DNA from: Streptomyces sp. NBC_01241
Lineage (GTDB): Bacteria > Actinomycetota > Actinomycetes > Streptomycetales > Streptomycetaceae
Reading direction: 5' to 3'
NCBI RefSeq assembly: GCF_041435435.1
Contig: NZ_CP108494.1
Location: 992,001-1,056,000, forward strand
Length of the DNA stretch: 64,000 nt
In this document: piece by piece, positions 1 through 7,606 of the stretch
Position numbering within the stretch: the stretch's first letter is position 1
Layout of the letters: each line of letters starts with the position of its first letter
Translations under genes and position numbers: made by a program
Notes under the pieces: generated by a model
Database searches by the model: none
What the model was told of the DNA's origin: nothing
The model's input: only the letters and a program-made list of their open reading frames with translations

Positions 1-2
1 TC

Positions 3-281
3 TACAACCTCGACGCGTTCGTCGAGCCCCGGGAGAAGATCCTCACCGATGGGACGCTGACGGAGTTCTCCGAATGGGAAGTTGCCGAGCGGACCGAGAT
101 TTTCGGGTCGATCGCACACCGATTCAGCGAGTACCGCAAGTCCGGTTTCCTCGATGGCGAGTGGTTCGAGGGATCCGGCCGCAAGACCACGCAGTTCGTC
201 CGGACACCTGTCGGCTGGAGGATGAGCTCAATGGCCTGGGATGACCACGTCACCCTCGTCTCCGCCGCCCACGCCTCCTGA
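3..281 (+). CDS. SnoaL-like/DUF4440 protein, C-terminal part
   Basis: The frame is open from the window edge to a TGA, so the N-terminus lies outside. The 92 visible residues read like the C-terminal half of an NTF2/SnoaL-type DUF4440 protein: SEWEVAERTEIFGSIAHRF, then GRKTTQFVRTPVGWRMSSMA and WDD. These strands form the back of the cone-shaped alpha+beta barrel in that fold. Such proteins are small and cytoplasmic, and are either enzymes or ligand-binding proteins; the substrate cannot be told. The family assignment is from remembered resemblance. Confidence 0.7.
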   Translation, partial: YNLDAFVEPREKILTDGTLTEFSEWEVAERTEIFGSIAHRFSEYRKSGFLDGEWFEGSGRKTTQFVRTPVGWRMSSMAWDDHVTLVSAAHAS

Positions 282-308
282 ACACTCCAGCGACTGGCCC
301 GGACCCCA

Positions 309-559
309 TAGGAATCGGCGTCGGCCTGACCCTCTACCAGGCCGTCCGCGAGATGCAGTTACTCCTCGCCGTCTGGCAGGCGCCTGCCCCACTCACCGCG
401 ACTTACCCACGGCATTATCAACCTGACCAAGCCCTACTGGCCACAGTCACCTGCGAGGAATGGCTCATTGAGCACGGGGAGGGCGCCGCCTCGGGATTCG
501 CGGCGGCGCAACAGGGCGCGGACCCTTGTCGGTGGCGGTGCATACAGTCACACACATGA
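309..559 (+). pseudogene. Short coding-like remnant, unknown
   Basis: One frame from about 309 to a TGA at 557-559 has strong G/C third positions in its first part (GIGVGLTLYQAVREMQLLL) and then loses that bias. It has no good start or ribosome binding site, and its end overlaps the start of the SUKH-type gene at 556. It may be the eroded end of an enzyme gene. The REMQLLL stretch faintly recalls the last helices of aminoglycoside phosphotransferase-type kinases, but that is weak. Confidence 0.2.
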
Positions 560-1293
560 CGCAGGAACCACAGCCCCCGAACCTCGCGCTCGACCTCGAT
601 GCGCTCAACGCGGCCTTCGGCGAGCAGCCCGACAGGCAGGCGGCATGACGTTTCATCCGTGCCTTCGCCCGCGACTGGAGCCACCGGCCCCTCACCGAGA
701 CCGACGGCTGCACCCCCGCCGATCTCGACGTGGCCCAAGCCCGGCTCGGCCTGCCCCTGCCCGCGGCGCTGCGCGAGGCCTACCAATTGCTCGGGCGACG
801 CACGGACCTGACGGACAACCAGGACACGCTGCTTGCCCCGCAGGATCTCTCCCTCGATGAGGACCGCGGCGTGCTGGTCTTCCGTGTCGAGAACCAGTCC
901 TGCGCCTACTGGGGGATACGCGTCACGGACCTCGACCAGGACGACCCGCCTGTTGTGGCCCGTCCCGCCCTCACCCGGCCCGCCACCGATGACTGGACCG
1001 CGTGGCTGGGCCGGGTCAGCGTCGAGTTCATCGAGATCGTCCTCTCGGAGGCCCTGTGCGCCGATGAAGACCTGATGGAATGGGAGGTCCTCGGCGACAC
1101 CGGCCTGCCCGAGGACGTCGTCGGCGCCTTCCAACACCTGCCGTTCCCGGAATACCCGATCAGCCGGCAGACGGGCTCACGCTGGTACGCGCACGACGAA
1201 ATCATCCTCCGTGACGATCGCCAGACCCTGTTGATCCGCGCCCGCACCGCGGCGGCCCTTGACCGCTTCGACGGGGAGGATGAGGAGGACTGA
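556..1293 (+). pseudogene. SMI1/KNR4 (SUKH) family protein with in-frame TGA
   Basis: A reading frame opens at ATG 556 (MTQEPQPPNLALDLDALNAA) and runs 30 codons to a TGA at 646-648. It continues in the same frame, with the same codon bias, to 1293. The second part has SUKH-like features: LGLPLPAALREAYQLLG, followed by FRVENQSCAYWGI. Full length would be about 245 residues, normal for the family. SUKH proteins often serve as immunity proteins against polymorphic toxins; no toxin gene is visible here. A shorter product could start at GTG 730, so the gene may be truncated rather than dead. A single TGG-to-TGA change would explain the structure. Confidence 0.65.
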
Positions 1294-1309
1294 CTGGGCC
1301 ACCTGGGCC

Positions 1310-1336
1310 GAGCCCCAGCGCCTGCGCTGGGGGCTC
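1310..1336 (+). terminator. Hairpin terminator after SUKH-type gene
   Basis: GCCCCAGCG and CGCTGGGGGC pair around a CCTG loop, 17 bases after the stop codon. There is one extra G in the right arm and no U tract, as is usual in Streptomyces. Confidence 0.6.
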
Positions 1337-1450
1337 AGTACCGTCGGGGGCTTTCGCTGATGACTGATGCTCCGCTTCCGGTGCCCGCCGCCCCACGTGG
1401 ATAGGCCGCCGGTGAGCCAAACGGCGTGAAGAACAATGACGCGAAACAAC

Positions 1451-1628
1451 TCAGTCCACGTATTCAGTGAAGACCGGGATGAACCGCTGCCCGCACGCCC
1501 GGCAGCGGTTCAGATTCACGATGAAGTGCGAATCGTCCTCCACATAGCTGTCGATCTCGTATCTCCAGCTCGATGTCGGGCTGCGCCCCGAGCAGCGGAT
1601 GACTCGCCCGGCCGACCACTCAGCAGCC
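1451..1628 (-). pseudogene. C-terminal remnant with a CxxC pair
   Basis: On the minus strand a frame ends at TGA (1451-1453) and reads RYEIDSYVEDDSHFIVNLNR, then CRACGQRFIPVFTEYVD. A stop lies about 60 codons upstream and no start or ribosome binding site is present, so this looks like the end of a broken gene. The CxxC is a possible half zinc-binding site. Family unknown. It occupies most of the 492-base space between the SUKH-type gene and the molybdenum hydroxylase operon; nothing else is recognisable there. Confidence 0.3.
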
Positions 1629-1785
1629 GTATTTCATGGGCAGTGCTTATGATCCCGAACGTGTGCAGACGCTGTTCTCGGGGTGCCACCCTTTCGAGTC
1701 AATGACACGCTGTTCCGTGGACGTGACCAGCCGGGAATGGGCGGAACCCGACTGTCGCTCAAAACACAAGCGCGGAGGTGCGGTC

Positions 1786-4098
1786 GTGGCATGGACGCGA
1801 CGCGAGGATGAACGGCTGGTGACAGGGAAGGGCCGCTACGTCGCCGATATCGAAGTGCCGGGTTGTCTCGACGCTGTGTTCGTGAGAAGCAGAATTGGGC
1901 ACGGTACTTTGCGGTCCGTGGATTGCGGTCCGGCCCGTGCGGTACCTGGCGTGGTGGGAGCCTGGGCCGCCACGGATCTCGCGGAAATGCCGCCGTGCGT
2001 GCACTCGGCCGCCGCCCTGCAGGACCTGCCTCCCGTGCCGCACACGGTGCTTGCCAAACTCTCCTCCGACGAGGCGGTGGCGGGTCGTGAGTGGCCGGCG
2101 CTGGTGAAGGAGCGGGTGCGATACGCGGGCGAGGCCCTTGCAGTAGTTCTGGGAGAAGACCGCTACCGGGCCGAGGACGGAGCAGCCGAGGTCACCTTCG
2201 AGATTGATCCGCTGCCCGCGATGGTGACCCCGTCCGCCGCGGCAGACGACTCGCTTCTTCTCTTCGACGGATTGAGTAACGTCGCCCTGCAGGGCGAGGC
2301 CGGAAAGCCCATCGAGGACGCGGTGTGGCGTGAGGCGGCAGCAGTGGTGGAGGGCCGGTACCGCCAGAGTCTCCTCATGCCCTCCCCCATGGAATGCCGG
2401 ACGATTCTTGCTGTCCCCGAAGGTGACGACACGTTGACGGTGTGGTCCGGGCATCAGATGCCGCACCGGCTGCGCCGCGAACTGGCGGCGCTGTTGGGCT
2501 GGTCGCTCGACCGGGTGCGCGTGGTGGTCCCGGACACCGGGGGTGCGTTCGGCTCCAAGAGCGCGTCCTTCCCGGAGTTCGTCGTGGTTGCCTTCCTGGC
2601 TTCGAAGCTCAAGCGACCCGTCCGGTGGATCGAGGACCGCAAGGAATCCATGACGGCCGCGGCCCGGGGCCGAGGCCAGGACCAGCACGCCCGGCTGGCC
2701 TCGGACGCCGATGGACGACTGCTGGCCTACCAGTTGAACATCGACGCCGACGTCGGTGCGTATCCCCACCTCGGGGTCGGACTGCCGATGCAGACAGCCT
2801 GGATGGCAACTGGCCCGTACGCCACACCCGAGGTACATGCAACCGTGCGCTCGGTATTGACCAACACCATGGTGACCTACCCCTACCGTGGCGCCGGCCG
2901 TCCGGAGGCGGTGATCGCTCTGGAGCGGTCCATGGACACGCTGGCTCGAAAGCTGGGCATGGATCCGGCGGAACTACGACGCCGCAATTTCATTGCCCCC
3001 GAGAGCTTCCCGTACGACACGCCCAGCGGTCGGACATACGACAGCGGGAACTACGCCGCGGCGCTCGACCTGGCCCTGAAGACTGTCGACTACGACAGGT
3101 GGCGAGCCGAGCAGGCCAGGCGCAGGACCGACGCGACTGCCAAGCCACTGGGCATCGGCCTGTCGTGCTACGTGGAACGCTCCGGTGGCGAACCGGGCGG
3201 ACTGCACGAGTTCGGCAGCATTGAGGCCAACCCGGACGGCACCATCACCGCCCGGTGCGGCGCTGCATCCAGCGGCCAGGGCCACGAAACGGTCTTCCCC
3301 GCCCTGGTGGCCAAGACCCTGGGCGTGGACGAAGAACGCGTCAGGCTGATCGAAGGAGACACCGGCGAGCAGCCCGAGGGCTTGGGATCGTTCGCCAGTC
3401 GAACGGCGCAGGTGGCCGGCGCACTGCTTCAGCATGTCTCCCATCTGCTCATCGGCGAGGCCCGGAAGAGGGCCGCGGGACTGTGGAAGGTACCGCTCGA
3501 GCAGGTGGAGTGGTCCGACGGTACCGTGCACGACACCCAGAACGGCTCCGCGGTCATGGACCTGTCCGAACTGGTCAAGGCCACCGGGACACTCAAGGTG
3601 AACGATCGGTTCGAGACGAAGACGGCGTTCCCGTTCGGCGCCCACGTGGCGGTGGCTGAGGTCGATCCGGAGCTGGGCACCGTGCAGCTGCTGCAGGTGG
3701 TGACAGTCGACGATTGCGGAGTGCAACTCAACCCCACGCTGGTGCGGGGGCAGGCCTTCGGGTCCTGCCTGCAGGGCATCGGCCAGGCCCTCTACGAGGC
3801 GATTCCCTACGACGACGACGGCGCTCCCATGCTGGGCAACGGTCTGTTGGACTACCTGCTGCCGACGTTCACCGAGGTGCCGCCCATCGAGGTCAGGGAT
3901 ACCTGCACCCCGAGCCCCGGCTCGCCGCTGGGCGCCAAGGGCGCCGGGGAGTCGGGCTGCATCGGAACTCCGGCCGCCGTCGTCAACGCCGTGATCGACG
4001 CGCTCCAGGTTGCTGAACCGGACCTGCTGCAAATGCCACTCACTCCTGACGTGGTGTGGCGGGCTGCGCGAGCCCCGAAACTGGAGGGGGCCCGATGA
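1786..4098 (+). CDS. Xanthine dehydrogenase-family molybdopterin-binding large subunit
   Basis: This is the catalytic subunit of a three-part molybdenum hydroxylase (CoxL/XdhA type), which hydroxylates an aldehyde or N-heterocycle with water-derived oxygen. The GTG start was chosen because GGAGG lies seven bases upstream and the protein then begins like the family (RREDERLVTGKGRYVADI); it is 770 residues. Visible motifs are GGAFGSK (about 252-258), the substrate-pocket loop YRGAGRPE (from 367) and GAGESG with the likely catalytic Glu722. The loop is YRGAGRPE, not the AYRCSFR of true CO dehydrogenase, so CO is not the substrate. The stop overlaps the next gene (ATGA). The substrate is unknown; the monooxygenase downstream hints at a pyridine or other aromatic ring. 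Confidence 0.9.
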   Translation: MAWTRREDERLVTGKGRYVADIEVPGCLDAVFVRSRIGHGTLRSVDCGPARAVPGVVGAWAATDLAEMPPCVHSAAALQDLPPVPHTVLAKLSSDEAVAGREWPALVKERVRYAGEALAVVLGEDRYRAEDGAAEVTFEIDPLPAMVTPSAAADDSLLLFDGLSNVALQGEAGKPIEDAVWREAAAVVEGRYRQSLLMPSPMECRTILAVPEGDDTLTVWSGHQMPHRLRRELAALLGWSLDRVRVVVPDTGGAFGSKSASFPEFVVVAFLASKLKRPVRWIEDRKESMTAAARGRGQDQHARLASDADGRLLAYQLNIDADVGAYPHLGVGLPMQTAWMATGPYATPEVHATVRSVLTNTMVTYPYRGAGRPEAVIALERSMDTLARKLGMDPAELRRRNFIAPESFPYDTPSGRTYDSGNYAAALDLALKTVDYDRWRAEQARRRTDATAKPLGIGLSCYVERSGGEPGGLHEFGSIEANPDGTITARCGAASSGQGHETVFPALVAKTLGVDEERVRLIEGDTGEQPEGLGSFASRTAQVAGALLQHVSHLLIGEARKRAAGLWKVPLEQVEWSDGTVHDTQNGSAVMDLSELVKATGTLKVNDRFETKTAFPFGAHVAVAEVDPELGTVQLLQVVTVDDCGVQLNPTLVRGQAFGSCLQGIGQALYEAIPYDDDGAPMLGNGLLDYLLPTFTEVPPIEVRDTCTPSPGSPLGAKGAGESGCIGTPAAVVNAVIDALQVAEPDLLQMPLTPDVVWRAARAPKLEGAR

Positions 4099-5027
4099 AG
4101 CCTGCAGCCTTCGACTATGCCGTGCCGCGCACGGTGCCCGAGGCCGTCGACGCACTCGGCAACAGCAGCGGAAAAGCACAGGTGCTCGCCGGCGGCCAGA
4201 GCCTGCTCCTGGAGATGCATCTGGAACGCATCACTCCCGACCTGGTCGTCGACATCAACCGGATCGCGGTGCTCGACGAGATGCGGGTGCACGACAAAAG
4301 AGTGCAGGTCGGTGCCCTGGTCCGGCACCGCGAATTCGAGTCCCCCGAAGCCGTGGCAGGCCCCCTCGGCACGTTGTTCTCGCTCGCGGTCGTCAACATC
4401 GCCCATCCCCCCATCCGCACGCGCGGAACCATGGTGGGCAGCTTCGCCTGGGCGCACCCCGCCTCGGAATGGTGCGCCATCGCCATGGCTATGGACGCCG
4501 ACATCCAGATGGCGGGTCCGGGCGGTGCACGCGAAGTCGCCGCCCGCGACTACTTCCAGGGGCCGTACAAAACGGCCCGGCAACCGGGGGAACTGATCAC
4601 CTCCGTGAGTTTCCCGCTGCTCAGCGAGGAAACCGGAGTCGGCTTCATCGAGCACCGGCGCACTCACTTCTGCTTCGCGCAGGTGGCCGTGTCGGCGACC
4701 CTTACCGTACGCGACGGCGTGATCGAAAAAGCCAGGATCGGACTGGCCAACTGCGCCGACCGGCCCCTGCGGGCACACGCCGCGGAACAAGCGTTGCATG
4801 GCGCCGAAATCGGCCCGCCCATGGACGGATACCGGGTGCCCACAGAGCACCCCTTCGCGCGCGCGGGCAAGATCGCGGCGGAGCAGGACGCCGCACCAGT
4901 GGCGGAGCCGTACGCCGACCTCGAGTACCGGAGGCATGCCATCTCGGTCGTGGTTGCCAGAACACTGTGCCAAGCAGCGAACGACCAGCGGTCGCGCGTC
5001 CGTCAACTCGAAGGAGACAGCCGATGA
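4095..5027 (+). CDS. Molybdenum hydroxylase FAD-binding medium subunit
   Basis: This is the CoxM-type subunit, passing electrons from the 2Fe-2S subunit to FAD. It is 310 residues, slightly longer than usual. The PCMH-type FAD-binding loop AGGQSLL is at 32-38. The second FAD motif, normally TIGG, reads RTRGTMVGSFAWAHPASEW and is somewhat divergent. The CO_deh_flav_C domain follows in the last hundred residues. The ATG overlaps the stop of the large-subunit gene, and its own stop overlaps the start of the small-subunit gene, so the three are translationally coupled. Confidence 0.9.
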   Translation: MKPAAFDYAVPRTVPEAVDALGNSSGKAQVLAGGQSLLLEMHLERITPDLVVDINRIAVLDEMRVHDKRVQVGALVRHREFESPEAVAGPLGTLFSLAVVNIAHPPIRTRGTMVGSFAWAHPASEWCAIAMAMDADIQMAGPGGAREVAARDYFQGPYKTARQPGELITSVSFPLLSEETGVGFIEHRRTHFCFAQVAVSATLTVRDGVIEKARIGLANCADRPLRAHAAEQALHGAEIGPPMDGYRVPTEHPFARAGKIAAEQDAAPVAEPYADLEYRRHAISVVVARTLCQAANDQRSRVRQLEGDSR

Positions 5028-5506
5028 AGATCACCCTCCATGTCAACGGCGAGGATTTTCCCCTGGATGTGGAGCCGCGACGCATCCTCGCCGACGTGCT
5101 CCGAGAGGACTGTCGACTGACCGGCACGCATCTGGGCTGCGAGCACGGTGTCTGCGGGGCCTGCACCGTGCTGGTGGACGGCGAGGCGGTCCGCGCCTGT
5201 CTGATGTTCGCCGTGCAGTGCGACGGCAGATCTGTGCGTACCGTCGAAGGACTTGCAGGGCCGGACGGTGAGCCCAGTGCGCTGCAGCGGGCATTCTCCG
5301 CCGAGCACGCGCTGCAGTGCGGTTTCTGCACACCTGGGTTCCTCATGGCGGCTGCTGGGGCGCTGGAGGCGAACCCCGGCATCGGCAGCGATCCGGAAGC
5401 CGTAGACGACATTGTCAGGTCCAACGTGTGCCGGTGCACCGGCTACGAACCCATCCGACGCGCGATCATGCGCGCCGCGCAGGAACAGCAGCAGCCCGTG
5501 ACCTGA
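5024..5506 (+). CDS. Molybdenum hydroxylase 2Fe-2S small subunit
   Basis: This is the CoxS-type iron-sulfur subunit of 160 residues that links the molybdenum site to the FAD subunit. All eight cluster cysteines are present: C39, C44, C47 and C59 in the plant-ferredoxin-like N-terminal domain (GCEHGVCGACTV), and C99, C102, C136 and C138 in the helical C-terminal domain (CGFCTPGF and CRCTGYEPI). AAGGAG precedes the ATG. It is the last of three overlapping genes in the order large, medium, small. Confidence 0.92.
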   Translation: MKITLHVNGEDFPLDVEPRRILADVLREDCRLTGTHLGCEHGVCGACTVLVDGEAVRACLMFAVQCDGRSVRTVEGLAGPDGEPSALQRAFSAEHALQCGFCTPGFLMAAAGALEANPGIGSDPEAVDDIVRSNVCRCTGYEPIRRAIMRAAQEQQQPVT

Positions 5507-5812
5507 CAGGCGCGTACGCGCGTATACCTGCCTCGTGGGCGACGATTGAGGAGTTACTCGTGCATCCGATGCAGTCGCCCCGGCCCGAGTGGAAGAGTCA
5601 CTACCTGGTCAACCTCATCAGCAACCCGGTGGAGATCACGACCACGGTGGCATCTCCCCGCCCGAGCGTCGCAGGATCGCATTCTGCGCGGGGGCGATTG
5701 CCCATTCGACATGGCGTAGCCCGACCCTGCGCGGTTCCTGCTCGACAGCGGCATCGAGCCGTCGAACGGCGATTTCCGAGCGATTGTGTGAGTGAAGCAG
5801 CGGAGGTACGCA
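5507..5812. other. 306-base gap with decayed coding traces
   Basis: No intact gene is seen between the molybdenum hydroxylase operon and the monooxygenase. Coding-like stretches lie in different frames: one reads HPMQSPRPEWKSHYLVNL from about 5560, another ends with FLLDSGIEPSNGDFRAIV and a stop near 5789. This fits an eroded gene with frameshifts. The family was not recognised. Confidence 0.4.
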
Positions 5813-6979
5813 ATGGGCAAGAGCGACGCTTTCAAAGCGCTGATCATCGGTGGATCCGTCGGAGGTCTGGCGGCAGCGCATGAGCTGCGATCCATCGGTG
5901 CCGAGGTCGCTGTGTACGAGCGGTCCGTGGGCAGGACGCAGGCTCGCGGCGCCGGCATCGTGATGCAGCCGGAAGTAGAGGCGTTGCTGGCGAACCTGGG
6001 CCTGTCCGCGCGATCGGTGAGCGTCGAACTGCGCGAACGTCAGCAACTCCACATCCGCGGCAAGGCCGAACGCTACAGGGCCCCACAGCTGATGACGGCG
6101 TGGGACGCCCTCTACCGCGCGCTGCGGGAACCGCTCGACGATGTGTGCTACCGACTGGACAGTTCGCTCAGGCATGTACGAGTAGAAGGCCACGACGTAA
6201 CGGCCGAGTTTCCCGACGGGCACGTGGCGCAGGGCAACTTTCTGGTCGGTGCCGATGGGATCGGGTCTGCTACGCGCAGACTTCTCGACGCCACATCCCG
6301 TCCCGCGTACGCGGGTTACGTGGCCTGGCGTGGTCTGGAACCCGAATCCGCTGTGCCGGAGGACCTGCTGGACCTTCTCTCCGGTCGATTCACGTTCTTC
6401 GAGTCGAGCGGTATGCAAATGTTGTGCTACTTGGTCCCGGGGGCCAACGGCGAGCTGGAAGAAGGATCACGGCGCGTCAACTGGGTATGGTATGTGAACC
6501 TCGCGGAGCACGACCTTCCGAGGCTCCTCGCAGGTCGCTCAGGCAGACAGTTCGAGCATTTTCTGCCGCCGGGTGAGCTGAGGCCGGAGGTCGTCGAAGA
6601 GGTCACCGAGCAGGCAGACGCCTCGCTTGCCCCGCAGTTCGCCGAACTCGTGCGTCTGTCGGACGTCTTCATGCAACCGGTATTCGATCTCCCTCCCGGC
6701 CGCATACTGGCCAACCACGCTGCCTTGGTCGGGGATGCTGCGGGCACGGTTCGGCCGCACACCGCCTCGGGGACGTCCAAGGCATTCGGCGATGCCGCCG
6801 GCCTCGCCGCCGCCATGGAAGGTTGGACGCCCCGGCACGGACTGCCGCTGCGGCGTCTGGAGGAGTGGGAGGCCCAACGGCTCTCACATTTGGTCAGGGT
6901 GTCGGAGATCGGGATCGAGTTGGCTACGAGGTCCTCCCTGGGGGTTCCCCAGGGCGACAAGTTCTTCGCCTCGGACTGA
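5813..6979 (+). CDS. FAD-dependent aromatic monooxygenase (2,6-dihydroxypyridine 3-hydroxylase-like)
   Basis: A 388-residue class A flavoprotein hydroxylase. The N-terminal nucleotide-binding motif is GGSVGG (13-18). LVGADGIGSATRR follows in mid-protein, and the FAD ribityl-binding VGDAAG has its Asp at 308. The stretch YVAWRGLEPE resembles 2,6-dihydroxypyridine 3-hydroxylase of nicotine degraders. GGAGG lies six bases before the ATG. Its position behind a molybdenum hydroxylase operon mirrors hydroxylase/monooxygenase pairs in bacterial pyridine and nicotine catabolism, so the two may act in sequence on one ring compound. That pairing is inference. Other PHBH-type hydroxylases are possible. 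Confidence 0.75.
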   Translation: MGKSDAFKALIIGGSVGGLAAAHELRSIGAEVAVYERSVGRTQARGAGIVMQPEVEALLANLGLSARSVSVELRERQQLHIRGKAERYRAPQLMTAWDALYRALREPLDDVCYRLDSSLRHVRVEGHDVTAEFPDGHVAQGNFLVGADGIGSATRRLLDATSRPAYAGYVAWRGLEPESAVPEDLLDLLSGRFTFFESSGMQMLCYLVPGANGELEEGSRRVNWVWYVNLAEHDLPRLLAGRSGRQFEHFLPPGELRPEVVEEVTEQADASLAPQFAELVRLSDVFMQPVFDLPPGRILANHAALVGDAAGTVRPHTASGTSKAFGDAAGLAAAMEGWTPRHGLPLRRLEEWEAQRLSHLVRVSEIGIELATRSSLGVPQGDKFFASD

Positions 6980-7059
6980 CGGAGCTCTTGAGACGCTGGG
7001 GCCGGACGAGAGCAACATTTCGGTGGTGACTGACTGCAAAAAGGGCGCCGACAGCGGAG

Positions 7060-7495
7060 TCATCTCAGAGGAAGGCTTCGTGGATGTGGTCGCGTATCTC
7101 CCAACCGATCCGCAGGCGGCAAAACCAGTGCGGGTGGGCGAACACGCGCTCGACGATCCAGTGTTGGGTGCCGAGTCCGGAGCCGTGCTCGGTGCCCCGG
7201 CGGGCGATCAGCGGCTTCACGCCGAGATCCCGGACCAGACGGCGGTACTTGTCGTGGTCATAGCCGCGGTCGCCCAGCACCTCGTTCGGGCGGCGCCGCG
7301 GCCGGCCTCGCTTGCCCCGCAGCGGCGGCACTGCCTGAAGTAGTGGGATCAGATGGGTGACGTCGTTGCGGTTGCCGGCGGTCAGGGTGGCGGCGAGCGG
7401 GATGCCGGTAGCGTCAGTGATCAGGTGGTGCTTGCTGCCCGTCCTGCCCCGGTCAACGGGACTTCGTCCCGTCTTGGGGCCTCTTTATCGCCTCG
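7060..7495 (-). pseudogene. IS5-family transposase fragment
   Basis: The minus strand encodes the C-terminal half of a DDE transposase of the IS5 type seen in streptomycetes: SPVDRGRTGSKHHLITDATG, then NRNDV, GKRGRPRRRPNEVLGDRGYD, GLGTQHWIVER and WEIRDHIHEAFL. Upstream the frame breaks: an in-frame TAA is followed by a match in another frame (GDEAIK), and the N-terminal catalytic region is missing. No terminal repeats were found. The remnant sits between the ends of the monooxygenase and protease genes. Confidence 0.75.
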
Positions 7496-7606
7496 TCACC
7501 TGGAGCACGGTCGCAGTAGGTACGCCCTGGTGATCACGGGTGAGGCAGCAGGTGGGTGGCCGAGCAGTCCCCCTGTTGCGGGAGACCGCCCGGCCGGACT
7601 GTGTGG

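Noticed and set aside
646..648. Selenocysteine at the in-frame TGA
   Set aside because: SUKH proteins are not selenoproteins, and no SECIS-like hairpin or selenocysteine context is seen after the codon.
1786..5506. Aerobic CO dehydrogenase operon
   Set aside because: The large subunit lacks the AYRCSFR loop with the essential Cys, and has YRGAGRPE instead.
7060..7495. Intact IS5 element
   Set aside because: The N-terminal half of the transposase and the terminal repeats are missing and the frame is broken.
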